This document shows positions 1 through 5,679 of a DNA stretch of 7,809 nt, piece after piece. Within the stretch, counting starts at the first letter, position 1. Each line of letters begins with the position of its first letter. The notes below the pieces were generated by a model. The model ran no database searches. It was not told the origin of the DNA and worked only from the letters and a program-made list of their open reading frames with translations. Made by a program: the position numbers and the translations under genes. Origin of the DNA: Vibrio sp. (GTDB lineage: Bacteria; Pseudomonadota; Gammaproteobacteria; Enterobacterales; Vibrionaceae); contig SLFB01000244.1 in assembly GCA_007124475.1 (NCBI GenBank), forward strand, positions 1-7,809, read 5' to 3'.

Positions 1-237
1 AACGTTAGCATACGAGTTGGTGATCACCGACATCATGATAAGGCCCGGTACAATGTACTCCATGTAACTAAAGCCATTCATCTGGCCAATACGAGAGCCA
101 ATCAAATTACCAAAAATCACAAAATACAGACTCATAGTGATCACGGGAGGAACCAGAGTTTGTACCCAGATACGAGTAAAACGGGTAATTTCTTTACGTA
201 ATAAACTGCTAAAAGCGGTCCAATAAATTGCGTACAT
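1..237 (-). CDS. yadH: ABC-2 type transporter permease, YadH-like (N-terminal part, runs off the left edge)
   Basis: This is the membrane subunit of an ABC exporter in the inner membrane; the substrate is unknown. Only the first 79 codons are present, open to base 1 without a stop. They start MYAIYWTAFSSLLRKEITR, a short cytoplasmic amphipathic lead-in typical of ABC-2 permeases. A hydrophobic segment follows at about residues 25-46 (LVPPVITMSLYFVIFGNL), and a second begins near residue 64 (YIVPGLIMMSVITNSY). The motif YIVPGLIMM is characteristic of the ABC-2/NodJ/YadH family. The ATG overlaps the TAA of the upstream ATPase gene by one base (TAATG), so the two are cotranscribed and probably translationally coupled. 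The symbol rests on similarity and on the E. coli-like neighbourhood (hpt, can, yadG, yadH). Confidence 0.88.
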   Translation of the reverse strand, partial: MYAIYWTAFSSLLRKEITRFTRIWVQTLVPPVITMSLYFVIFGNLIGSRIGQMNGFSYMEYIVPGLIMMSVITNSYANV

Positions 238-1169
238 TAATTAGCCTCCTGCTGAGAATCACGCACAATGGCGACAAACAACTCTTCCAAGCGGTTGGCT
301 TTATTGCGCATAGAGCGTACTTTCACTCCTTGCTGCGTTAACTGCTGAAAAACACTATTGAGATTTTGGCTTTTTTCCAATTCAATTTCTAATGAACCAT
401 CGACAATGCGTTGAGCAATCACCTGAGATAAAGGTTGTACTTTTTGTTCATCATCGATATCAAGAATAAACGTCTCGACACTCAGTTTACCTAACAGCGC
501 CTTCATAGTGGTATTCTCAATCAACTCACCACGATGAATAATACCGATATTACGACACAGCATTTCTGCTTCTTCTAAATAGTGCGTGGTAAGAATAATG
601 GTGATTCCCTGCTGATTAATTTTTTTTAAAAACTCCCACATTGAGCGACGCAACTCAATATCCACCCCCGCAGTCGGCTCGTCCAAAATCAACAATTTGG
701 GTTGATGCATCAAAGCTCGAGCAATCATTAAACGGCGCTTCATACCACCGGATAGGTTTCTCGCACGTTCTTTGCGTTTATCCCATAGGTCAAGCTGAGT
801 CAAATAGGTTTTAGCTCGCTCTTTGGCTAAACTTTTGCCGACACCATAATAGCCCGCTTGCTGAATAACAATCTGCTCTACCGTTTCAAACGGATTAAAA
901 TTAAATTCTTGAGGCACTAAACCTAAGTGCTGTTTCGCTTGCTCAAGATGGGTATCAATATCTTGACCAAAAACTTTCACTTGACCTGAGGTCTTATTTA
1001 CCAAAGAAGAGATAATACCGATAGTGGTTGATTTTCCGGCCCCATTTGGTCCAAGTAGCGCGTAAAAATCACCTTTTTTTACGCGTAAACTGATACCTTT
1101 CAGCGCTTCAAACCCACCTTGATAGGTTTTTCGCAACTGATCGATTTCTAATGCATACATAGTAATCAC
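237..1169 (-). CDS. yadG: ABC transporter ATP-binding protein, YadG-like
   Basis: This cytoplasmic ATPase subunit powers the export permease encoded immediately downstream; the cargo is unknown. All nucleotide-binding motifs are intact: Walker A GPNGAGKST (about residues 40-48), Q-loop VPQ (85-87), signature LSGGMKRR (139-146), Walker B LLILDEP (159-165) followed by the D-loop TAGVD, and the switch histidine in TTH (194-196). The C-terminal 90 or so residues form the usual extension of the DrrA/CcmA-like export class. The length of 310 residues is normal. The start is ambiguous: a GTG at 1169 has a GAG-containing element 5-8 bases upstream, while an in-frame ATG at 1160 would give the N-terminus MYALEIDQL. 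The coordinates given use the GTG; the ATG form is three residues shorter and may be the real start. The gene is divergent from can across 266 bases. Confidence 0.93.
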   Translation of the reverse strand: MITMYALEIDQLRKTYQGGFEALKGISLRVKKGDFYALLGPNGAGKSTTIGIISSLVNKTSGQVKVFGQDIDTHLEQAKQHLGLVPQEFNFNPFETVEQIVIQQAGYYGVGKSLAKERAKTYLTQLDLWDKRKERARNLSGGMKRRLMIARALMHQPKLLILDEPTAGVDIELRRSMWEFLKKINQQGITIILTTHYLEEAEMLCRNIGIIHRGELIENTTMKALLGKLSVETFILDIDDEQKVQPLSQVIAQRIVDGSLEIELEKSQNLNSVFQQLTQQGVKVRSMRNKANRLEELFVAIVRDSQQEAN

Positions 1170-1435
1170 AAACTCTCAACTAGGATAACAGTCTAGATGT
1201 GCTGCCTAAAACGATGATTTTCAACCCTTACATTAGTAAATAATAAAATAAACTTAATCATTACCAAACTAAGGGGCGACCAATCCGTCAAAGGATAAAA
1301 CGAACAATTAAACAAATTTATTTTGCATAAAAGCCCCCTTATCAACTGCTCAGATCAGTATTTTATCTGCTAATTTATAAGAGAATCAGAGCGCTACATT
1401 GTGTATAGTTGGCTCAGTGAACAAAGGAAACTAAG

Positions 1436-2104
1436 ATGCCAGTACTTAAACAGCTTTTTGAAAACAACTCTCGTTGGTCAGAATCCATTAAATCCGAACG
1501 ACCAGAATACTTTGCCAAGTTAGCCAAAGGACAAAACCCCGATTTTTTATGGATAGGTTGCTCTGACAGCCGAGTCCCTGCAGAGCGTCTAACCGGACTT
1601 TATTCTGGTGAGCTGTTTGTACATCGTAACGTCGCCAATCAAGTGATTCACACCGATCTTAACTGTCTGTCGGTGGTGCAATATGCAGTCGATGTATTGA
1701 AAGTAAAACATATTATTGTATGTGGTCATTATGGCTGTGGCGGGGTAACCGCAGCGATTGATAACCCTCAACTCGGTCTGATCAATAACTGGCTACTGCA
1801 CATTCGTGATTTATATTTTAAGCATCGCAACTATTTAGAATTCATGTCCGAAGCTGATCGCTCTGACAAGCTGGCAGAAATTAACGTCGCCGAGCAAGTC
1901 TACAACCTAGGCAACTCAACCATTATGCAAACCGCATGGTTGCGTGGTCAAGACGTCGAATTACACGGTATGGTTTATGGTATTGAAGATGGTAAATTAG
2001 AATACTTAGGCTTGCGCTGTGACTCACAAGAGTTAGTCGATGATAGCTATCATAAAGCAATGGAAAAAATTCTTAATCCTGAGCATCGACTGTTGTGTCG
2101 TTAA
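1436..2104 (+). CDS. can: Beta-class carbonic anhydrase (Can)
   Basis: This cytoplasmic zinc enzyme interconverts CO2 and bicarbonate, supplying bicarbonate for carboxylations such as fatty acid, pyrimidine and arginine synthesis. The four expected zinc-site residues are present: C42 and D44 in the CSDSR motif (with R46), and H98 and C101 in GHYGCGG. W39, R64 and Y180 match the residues that form the non-catalytic bicarbonate pocket in type II beta-carbonic anhydrases such as the Haemophilus influenzae enzyme, so allosteric inhibition by bicarbonate is likely (inference). The length of 222 residues is typical. The ATG follows an AAGGAAA ribosome binding site at about 1424-1430. The gene stands alone, divergent from the yadG-like gene and convergent with hpt, as in the E. 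coli hpt-can-yadGH neighbourhood. Confidence 0.97.
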   Translation: MPVLKQLFENNSRWSESIKSERPEYFAKLAKGQNPDFLWIGCSDSRVPAERLTGLYSGELFVHRNVANQVIHTDLNCLSVVQYAVDVLKVKHIIVCGHYGCGGVTAAIDNPQLGLINNWLLHIRDLYFKHRNYLEFMSEADRSDKLAEINVAEQVYNLGNSTIMQTAWLRGQDVELHGMVYGIEDGKLEYLGLRCDSQELVDDSYHKAMEKILNPEHRLLCR

Positions 2105-2130
2105 GCAGTTAAGCATTAGATGATGAAGTA

Positions 2131-2150
2131 ATGCCCACAACGGTGGGCAT
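2131..2150. terminator. GC-rich hairpin between convergent can and hpt
   Basis: A perfect 8-bp stem ATGCCCAC / GTGGGCAT closes on an AACG loop, 27 bases after the can stop and 34 bases beyond the hpt stop on the other strand. Its place between convergent genes suggests a shared transcription end. No T-run follows the stem on either strand, so it is not a canonical intrinsic terminator. It may instead be an RNA 3'-end-protecting stem or a weak terminator. Confidence 0.5.
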
Positions 2151-2184
2151 GCTTGTGGCTATTCATATCAGAGTAAAGCTAACC

Positions 2185-2715
2185 TTACTCTTGTGGCACG
2201 ACTTTACCAATGTAGGGTAAATGGCGATATTTTTGCGCATAATCAATACCAACCCCAACCACAAATTCATCAGGAATTTCAAAGCCAATCCACTGGACAT
2301 CTACATGAACTTCACGGCGAGATGGCTTATCTAGCAGGGTGCAAATGTTGATCGAGTTGGGTTCACGTAACGCTAAAAACTCTTTCACCTTGGTAAGGGT
2401 ATTACCGGTATCGATGATATCTTCCACCAATAATACATCTTTACCTTTAATATCATCATCTAAGTCTTTTAGAATACGTACATCGCGCGAGCTTTCCATC
2501 GTATTGCCATAGCTCGATGCAGTCATGAAATCTACTTGATGAATTTTATCAATCGCGCGAGCCAAATCGGCCATAAAAACAAAAGAACCTCGCAGCAAAC
2601 CAACCAAAACCAAATCATTACTCGCTTGGTAATGCTCAGTAATTTGTTGGCCTAATTCACGAATCCGCTGTTGGACCTCTTGTTCAGAAATCATGATTTC
2701 GATTGTATGTTTCAT
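2185..2715 (-). CDS. hpt: Hypoxanthine phosphoribosyltransferase (Hpt)
   Basis: This cytoplasmic purine-salvage enzyme converts hypoxanthine (and less efficiently guanine) plus PRPP to IMP (GMP) and pyrophosphate. The type I phosphoribosyltransferase PRPP motif VLLVEDIIDTGNTL lies at about residues 94-107, where D102 corresponds to the catalytic aspartate of human HGPRT. The N-terminal pyrophosphate-loop segment LLRGS is at 40-44, and the flexible-loop segment with SSYGN is at 67-71. The C-terminal purine-binding region WIGFEIPDEFVVGVGIDYAQKYRHLPYIG is intact but must be read as two parts (WIGFEIPDEF and VVGVGIDYAQKYR onward). The length of 176 residues is near the 178 of E. coli Hpt. The start MKHTIEIMI matches the family. 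The ribosome binding site is modest (GAG six bases before the ATG). The leader carries a PurR-like box and a long-range inverted repeat, listed separately. Confidence 0.97.
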   Translation of the reverse strand: MKHTIEIMISEQEVQQRIRELGQQITEHYQASNDLVLVGLLRGSFVFMADLARAIDKIHQVDFMTASSYGNTMESSRDVRILKDLDDDIKGKDVLLVEDIIDTGNTLTKVKEFLALREPNSINICTLLDKPSRREVHVDVQWIGFEIPDEFVVGVGIDYAQKYRHLPYIGKVVPQE

Positions 2716-2746
2716 ACCTATCTCATGGGGTTAGAGCGACATTGAC

Positions 2747-2796
2747 CAGTGCTATCTGGCGTATCGCAAGTGGAAGCAGTCTTTATGATAGCACTG
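2747..2796 (-). repeat. 10-bp perfect inverted repeat in the hpt leader
   Basis: CAGTGCTATC (2747-2756) and its exact complement GATAGCACTG (2787-2796) flank 30 bases, inside which a small GCG-TAT-CGC dyad sits at 2759-2767. If hpt is transcribed from further upstream, the nearer arm would end 31 bases before the hpt ATG, giving a substantial leader RNA stem. It could also be a pair of protein-binding half-sites. I do not recognise it as a known riboswitch. Confidence 0.6.
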
Positions 2797-2830
2797 CCTA
2801 GCTTAGCTGTTAACCTTTCACTCCAGCAGT

Positions 2831-2843
2831 AACAATAATTGTT
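2831..2843. repeat. 13-base palindrome AACAATAATTGTT
   Basis: AACAAT and ATTGTT are perfect complements around a single central A. The site lies in the hpt-hapR intergenic region, between the PurR-like box and the hpt leader repeat. It has the shape of a small dimeric-regulator operator, but I cannot assign a protein, and an AT-rich dyad of this size can occur by chance. Confidence 0.4.
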
Positions 2844-2874
2844 GCGTTGATGCTACTTCACTACTGATAGGGCG

Positions 2875-2890
2875 ACTCAAACGTTTGCTT
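2875..2890. promoter_or_regulatory. Candidate PurR operator upstream of hpt
   Basis: ACTCAAACGTTTGCTT matches the E. coli PurR consensus ANGCAANCGNTTNCNT at every specified position except one (T instead of G at position 3), and keeps the central CAAACGTTTG dyad. It lies 160 bases upstream of the hpt start. It also falls just downstream of a candidate minus-strand promoter, where PurR would block initiation. Purine-dependent repression of a salvage gene is biologically sensible, but the link is inferred from the motif alone. Confidence 0.6.
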
Positions 2891-2894
2891 TGCG

Positions 2895-2922
2895 ATCTAA
2901 ATCGAATGCATTACAACGGCAA
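2895..2922 (-). promoter_or_regulatory. Weak candidate sigma70 promoter for hpt
   Basis: On the minus strand, TTGCCG (2917-2922) and TTAGAT (2895-2900) are separated by 16 bases. The -10 match is poor. The main reason to propose it is that the predicted start near 2888 would fall inside the PurR-like box at 2875-2890, a common operator placement. It implies an hpt leader of roughly 170 bases. Confidence 0.3.
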
Positions 2923-2973
2923 AAGGGTAAACAACACGTTATTTTATGATCTAGAGCACTTTTTATGCACTGT

Positions 2974-2995
2974 GTATTGACCAATTACATATGCA
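2974..2995 (+). promoter_or_regulatory. Possible LuxR/HapR autoregulatory site
   Basis: TATTGACCAATT (2975-2986) matches the left half and centre of the 22-bp palindromic LuxR/HapR consensus, which starts TTATTGATAA. The right half is poorly conserved. The site covers the -35 element of the candidate hapR promoter, where binding would repress. Negative autoregulation is established for LuxR and HapR; that this particular site mediates it is inference. Confidence 0.35.
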
Positions 2996-3005
2996 CCATT
3001 ACACT
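2977..3005 (+). promoter_or_regulatory. Candidate sigma70 promoter of hapR
   Basis: TTGACC (2977-2982) and TACACT (3000-3005) are spaced by an ideal 17 bases and point toward hapR, predicting a start near 3012 and a leader of about 190 bases. Another -10-like hexamer, TATAAA at 3028-3033, has no good -35 partner. A third pair, TTGGCG/TATCTA at 3086-3116, has a 19-base spacer. The choice is therefore tentative. The promoter overlaps the LuxR-like and AphA-like sites listed next. Confidence 0.45.
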
Positions 3006-3008
3006 CAT
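2989..3008 (+). promoter_or_regulatory. Possible AphA half-site in the hapR promoter
   Basis: ATATGCA (2989-2995) is a perfect left half of the AphA consensus ATATGCA-N6-TGCATAT. The right half (CACTCAT, 3002-3008) matches only weakly. It lies in the spacer and -10 of the candidate promoter. AphA, the low-cell-density regulator, is known to repress hapR/luxR in vibrios. The core ATGCAC recurs at 2965-2970 and 3096-3101. Confidence 0.35.
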
Positions 3009-3012
3009 AGCG

Positions 3013-3037
3013 TTTTTTTAAACAAATTATAAAAAAA
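3013..3037. other. AT-rich symmetric tract (T7 ... A7) in the hapR upstream region
   Basis: Seven T at 3013-3019 and seven A at 3031-3037 flank AT-rich sequence. A-tracts of this kind bend DNA and can bind Fis, IHF or H-NS. Within the presumed hapR leader they could also form a weak A-U stem. No specific protein site can be assigned. Confidence 0.4.
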
Positions 3038-3170
3038 TCATTAGCGTAACATAACGCAAATACACGCATGACTTAGAGTAACAGCTTGGCGAAAAATGCA
3101 CCTAGTAGCGTATCTAAACCTCTCCTTAGGTGAGCTGATATTGCAGAGCTTTGCTTTGAGTCGGAAATGT

Positions 3171-3197
3171 ATAACAACTCAGTCAATTGGCAAGGAA
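3171..3197 (+). promoter_or_regulatory. Qrr small-RNA pairing site covering the hapR ribosome binding site
   Basis: The segment TAACAACTCAGTCAATTGGC followed by AAGG matches the hapR/luxR leader region that base-pairs with the Hfq-dependent Qrr RNAs. The conserved Qrr core contains CCAACTGACGTTGTTA, whose complement shares the blocks TAACAAC, TCAGT and TTGGC with this site in the same order. The Shine-Dalgarno AAGGA (3192-3196, six bases before the ATG) lies at its end, so pairing would block translation at low cell density. The family mechanism is well established; the site is recognised here from sequence, and no qrr gene is in the window. Confidence 0.85.
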
Positions 3198-3202
3198 CTA
3201 CC

Positions 3203-3823
3203 ATGGACGCATCGATTCAGAAACGGCCGAGAACAAGGCTATCTCCGCAAAAACGTAAACAGCAACTCATGGAAATCGCACTCGAAGTCTTCGCAAAACG
3301 AGGTATTGGCCGCGGTGGGCATGCTGATATTGCAGAAATAGCACAAGTCTCTGTGGCAACGGTATTTAACTATTTCCCCACTCGCGAAGATCTGGTCGAC
3401 GATGTGCTCACCTTCGTGGTGCGGGAGTTTTCAAACTTCCTTACCGACAATATTGATCTCGATCTGCAGGCCAAACAAAACATGCATAATATTGCCTCGG
3501 GTATGGTCAGCTTAGCCATCGATGACTGCCATTGGTTAAAAGTATGGTTTGAATGGAGTGCTTCAACACGTGATGAAGTATGGCCATTGTTTGTTACCAG
3601 TAACCGCACCAATCAACTATTGGTCAAAAATGTGTTTGTAAAAGCCATTGAGCGCTCCGAAATCTGTAGCCAGCATGATGCTGAAGATCTCGCTACCCTA
3701 TTCCACGGCATTTGTTACTCTCTATTTGTACAAGCTAACCGTGATCGCGGCGAATCTGACATGCAAAAACTGGTCAATAATTACTTAAATATGCTGTGCA
3801 TTTATAAACAAGAGGCCGCTTAA
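3203..3823 (+). CDS. hapR: Quorum-sensing master regulator, LuxR/HapR family (TetR type)
   Basis: This dimeric TetR-family DNA-binding protein controls high-cell-density genes in vibrios, including protease, biofilm, virulence and type VI functions depending on species. The protein has 206 residues (HapR 203, LuxR 205). The helix-turn-helix region at about residues 40-59 contains HADIAEIAQVSVATVFNYFP, the hallmark of the family, preceded by the basic arm KRPRTRLSPQKRK (7-19). The C-terminal ligand/dimerisation domain keeps the conserved HWLKVWFEWSASTRDEVWPL block and ends NMLCIYK. The ATG at 3203 was chosen because MDAS is the family N-terminus and AAGGA sits six bases upstream; an in-frame ATG at 3167 would place the Qrr site inside the coding region. 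It is divergent from hpt and convergent with lpd, as in other vibrios. The orthologue is called hapR, luxR, opaR, smcR or vanT by species; the symbol used here reflects the N- and C-terminal resemblance to HapR. Confidence 0.97.
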   Translation: MDASIQKRPRTRLSPQKRKQQLMEIALEVFAKRGIGRGGHADIAEIAQVSVATVFNYFPTREDLVDDVLTFVVREFSNFLTDNIDLDLQAKQNMHNIASGMVSLAIDDCHWLKVWFEWSASTRDEVWPLFVTSNRTNQLLVKNVFVKAIERSEICSQHDAEDLATLFHGICYSLFVQANRDRGESDMQKLVNNYLNMLCIYKQEAA

Positions 3824-3838
3824 CACCTATCTCCATCA

Positions 3839-3874
3839 GTCTATGTCTATAAACCTATCCTCATGGACATAGAC
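3839..3874. repeat. 12-bp inverted repeat just after hapR
   Basis: GTCTATGTCTAT (3839-3850) pairs with ATGGACATAGAC (3863-3874) over 12 base pairs, one of them G-U, around a 12-base loop. It starts 15 bases after the hapR stop. No T-run follows on either strand, so it is more likely a 3'-end stem or a protein site than an intrinsic terminator. The strong terminator for this region is further on, at 4099-4132. Confidence 0.55.
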
Positions 3875-3974
3875 AGTTGATATAAGCAGAACACCGTTAC
3901 AAGTTGTAGCTTGCAAACGAGAAGAGCTTTAAACAGCAAGCTGATAGTGATTAACAAGCAGCAGACGCAACAAT

Positions 3975-4013
3975 AATACCAAGTGTCTTCGTTTCAGCTA
4001 AATGGAATACCAA
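3975..4013 (+). repeat. Direct repeat AATACCAA
   Basis: AATACCAA occurs at 3975-3982 and 4006-4013, 31 bases apart, at one edge of the relic described at 3994-4098. It could mark the border of a small dispersed repeat. The 8-bp length makes chance a real possibility. Confidence 0.25.
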
Positions 4014-4098
4014 CGGCTAGTGCTGCTTCATCGCTGGTCGCTGCGGCAAAACTCAGCTCGAAAGGTCAACAACCTCTAATTACAAAAGCGACACGCAT
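3994..4098 (-). other. Short protein-like relic or repeat unit on the minus strand between hapR and lpd
   Basis: Read on the minus strand from an ATG at 4098, the frame gives MRVAFVIRGC, a TGA (4066-4068), and then an open stretch containing SFAAATSDEAALAVGIPFS to a TGA at 3994-3996. The second part has a plausible, non-random composition. It has no start codon of its own, no ribosome binding site, and lies beyond the lpd terminator. It may be a decayed gene end or one copy of a dispersed intergenic repeat. I do not recognise a family. Confidence 0.3.
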
Positions 4099-4132
4099 AA
4101 AAAAGCCGCTGAATCATTCAGCGGCTTTTTTT
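4099..4132. terminator. Strong bidirectional intrinsic terminator between hapR and lpd
   Basis: A 9-bp perfect stem GCCGCTGAA (4105-4113) / TTCAGCGGC (4117-4125) closes on TCA. It is followed by seven T on the plus strand (4126-4132) and preceded by six A (4099-4104), which become T on the minus strand. It can therefore end transcription from hapR and from the aceF-lpd operon. It lies 50 bases beyond the lpd stop and 275 beyond the hapR stop, so the hapR mRNA may have a long 3' tail unless it ends earlier. Confidence 0.92.
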
Positions 4133-4143
4133 ATTTAATATTC

Positions 4144-4174
4144 GTTATTTAAATTTAACACTGGTTATTTAAAT
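4144..4174 (+). repeat. Direct repeat GTTATTTAAAT with 20-base period
   Basis: GTTATTTAAAT occurs exactly at 4144-4154 and 4164-4174, between the lpd stop and the terminator. It lies in the 3' untranslated part of the lpd transcript. Its function is unknown; it may be simple sequence duplication in AT-rich DNA. Confidence 0.5.
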
Positions 4175-4181
4175 AATCCGA

Positions 4182-5609
4182 TTACTTTTTCTTTTTTGCT
4201 TTCGCGTTAGGTAGGTCAGTAATTGTCCCTTCAAACACTTCAGCGGCTAAACCTACAGATTCATGCAGTGTTGGGTGAGCATGAATGGTGAGAGCGATAT
4301 CTTCAGCATCACAACCCATTTCAATCGCAAGACCAATTTCACCAAGCAGTTCACCACCGTTCGTGCCGACAATAGCGCCACCAATCACACGATGAGTTTC
4401 TTTATCAAAGATAAGCTTAGTTAGACCATCAGCACAATCAGAAGCAATAGCACGACCTGATGCCGCCCAAGGGAAAGTCGCCACTTCATAGTTTAGGCCT
4501 TCCGCTTTTGCTTCTTTTTCAGTTTTACCAACCCAAGCCACTTCTGGCTCAGTATAAGCAATCGATGGGATCACTTTTGGATCAAAGTAATGCTTCTTAC
4601 CAGCAATCACCTCTGCTGCAACGTGACCTTCATGGACACCTTTGTGAGCCAGCATAGGTTGACCGACGATGTCACCAATCGCAAAAATGTGCGGTACATT
4701 GGTACGCATTTGCTTGTCAACGTGAATAAAGCCACGCTCGTCAACTTCAACACCGGCTTTCTCAGCCTCCATCAGCTTACCATTTGGTACGCGGCCAATC
4801 GCCACAAGCACGGCGTCATAACGCTCTGCTTCTGCTGGTGCTTTTTTGCCTTCCATGGATACATAGATGCCGTCTTCTTTGGCTTCTACTGCTGTCACTT
4901 TGGTCTCAAGCATTAAGTTAAATTTGTTCTGAATGCGCTTGGTGTATACCTTGACAACATCTTTATCTGCTGCAGGAATCACTTGATCGAACATCTCGAC
5001 AACATCGATCTGAGAACCTAATGAATGATAAACCGTCGCCATTTCTAGGCCGATAATACCACCGCCCATGATAAGCATTTTTCCTGGTACTTCTTTAAGT
5101 TCTAGCGCATCGGTTGAATCCCAAATACGAGGATCGTCATGAGGAATAAACGGAAGTTTAATCGGACGAGAACCTGCTGCCACAATCGCATTATCGAAGT
5201 TAACTAGGGTTTTGCCCTCTTCACCGTCGACTTCAAGCGTATTTGGACCAGTAAATTTACCAAAACCATTCACTACCGTTACTTTACGCATCTTAGCCAT
5301 ACCGCTAAGACCACCAGTTAACTGGTTGATAACCTTTTCTTTCCATAGGCGAACTTTGTTGATGTCCGTCTGTGGCTCACCAAACACAATACCATGGTCA
5401 GCCATCGCTTTTGCTTCTTCAATCACTTTAGCTACGTGCAGTAAAGCTTTAGATGGAATACAACCAACGTTTAAACATACACCGCCAAGCGTGCTGTAGC
5501 GTTCTACAATGACGGTTTCAAGACCTAGATCCGCACAACGGAAGGCAGCAGAGTAACCAGCAGGACCTGCGCCTAAGACAACAACTTGGGCTTTAATTTC
5601 TTTGCTCAT
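4182..5609 (-). CDS. lpd: Dihydrolipoyl dehydrogenase (E3)
   Basis: This FAD enzyme reoxidises dihydrolipoyl groups with NAD+ in pyruvate dehydrogenase, 2-oxoglutarate dehydrogenase and the glycine cleavage system. It acts in the cytoplasm as a homodimer. The FAD-binding GAGPAG motif is at residues 13-18, and the redox disulfide is C45/C50 in GGVCLNVGCIPSK. The NAD-binding GGGIIGLE motif is near residue 180, and the second FAD motif IFAIGDI is near 310. The C-terminal catalytic dyad H445/E450 lies in HPTLHE. The length of 475 residues is one more than E. coli Lpd, to which it is very similar throughout, including the lysine-rich tail (AKAKKKK). The start has an AGAGG element upstream. It follows aceF by 267 bases, so it is cotranscribed through a hairpin, or read from its own promoter as in E. 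coli, or both. A weak TTCACA/TAAACT pair (5728-5754, 15-base spacer) is the best internal promoter I found. Confidence 0.98.
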   Translation of the reverse strand: MSKEIKAQVVVLGAGPAGYSAAFRCADLGLETVIVERYSTLGGVCLNVGCIPSKALLHVAKVIEEAKAMADHGIVFGEPQTDINKVRLWKEKVINQLTGGLSGMAKMRKVTVVNGFGKFTGPNTLEVDGEEGKTLVNFDNAIVAAGSRPIKLPFIPHDDPRIWDSTDALELKEVPGKMLIMGGGIIGLEMATVYHSLGSQIDVVEMFDQVIPAADKDVVKVYTKRIQNKFNLMLETKVTAVEAKEDGIYVSMEGKKAPAEAERYDAVLVAIGRVPNGKLMEAEKAGVEVDERGFIHVDKQMRTNVPHIFAIGDIVGQPMLAHKGVHEGHVAAEVIAGKKHYFDPKVIPSIAYTEPEVAWVGKTEKEAKAEGLNYEVATFPWAASGRAIASDCADGLTKLIFDKETHRVIGGAIVGTNGGELLGEIGLAIEMGCDAEDIALTIHAHPTLHESVGLAAEVFEGTITDLPNAKAKKKK

Positions 5610-5659
5610 TTCGACCTCTTATAGTCAATATCCCTAACAGGCTGAGTGAAGGGTTCTAT

Positions 5660-5677
5660 CGTGTTTGAGGAAACACG
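5660..5677 (-). repeat. Hairpin CGTGTTT-loop-AAACACG upstream of lpd
   Basis: Seven perfect base pairs flank a 4-base loop (CCTC on the minus strand), 50 bases before the lpd start codon. It could form a stem in the lpd leader or be an operator. It is only two bases from another perfect dyad at 5680-5691, which makes a regulatory role more plausible than for either alone. Confidence 0.5.
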
Positions 5678-5679
5678 GA

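Noticed and set aside
1170..1435. Promoters for can and the yadG-like gene
   Set aside because: Hexamers such as TATAGT (1404-1409) and minus-strand TTGACG lack suitable partners at normal spacing, so I could not support a specific promoter.
1589..1771. Minus-strand 60-codon frame opposite can
   Set aside because: Lies wholly within a well-supported gene, has no ribosome binding site and an unremarkable sequence.
3167..3202. In-frame upstream ATG extending HapR by 12 residues
   Set aside because: No ribosome binding site precedes it, the family N-terminus is MDAS at 3203, and the extension would place the Qrr target inside the coding region.
3096..3341. Plus-strand open frame overlapping the hapR start, as a possible upstream ORF
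   Set aside because: It is out of frame with hapR, has no convincing ribosome binding site and resembles no protein; it overlaps hapR by chance.
3370..3612. Minus-strand 80-codon frame opposite hapR
   Set aside because: It is the antisense of a conserved coding region, with no independent support.
4066..4068. The TGA within the 3994-4098 relic as a selenocysteine codon
   Set aside because: No selenoprotein family similarity and no clear SECIS-like stem following; a degraded sequence or chance is simpler.
4460..5499. Three plus-strand frames opposite lpd
   Set aside because: All lie opposite highly conserved Lpd codons and show no domain or initiation signal.
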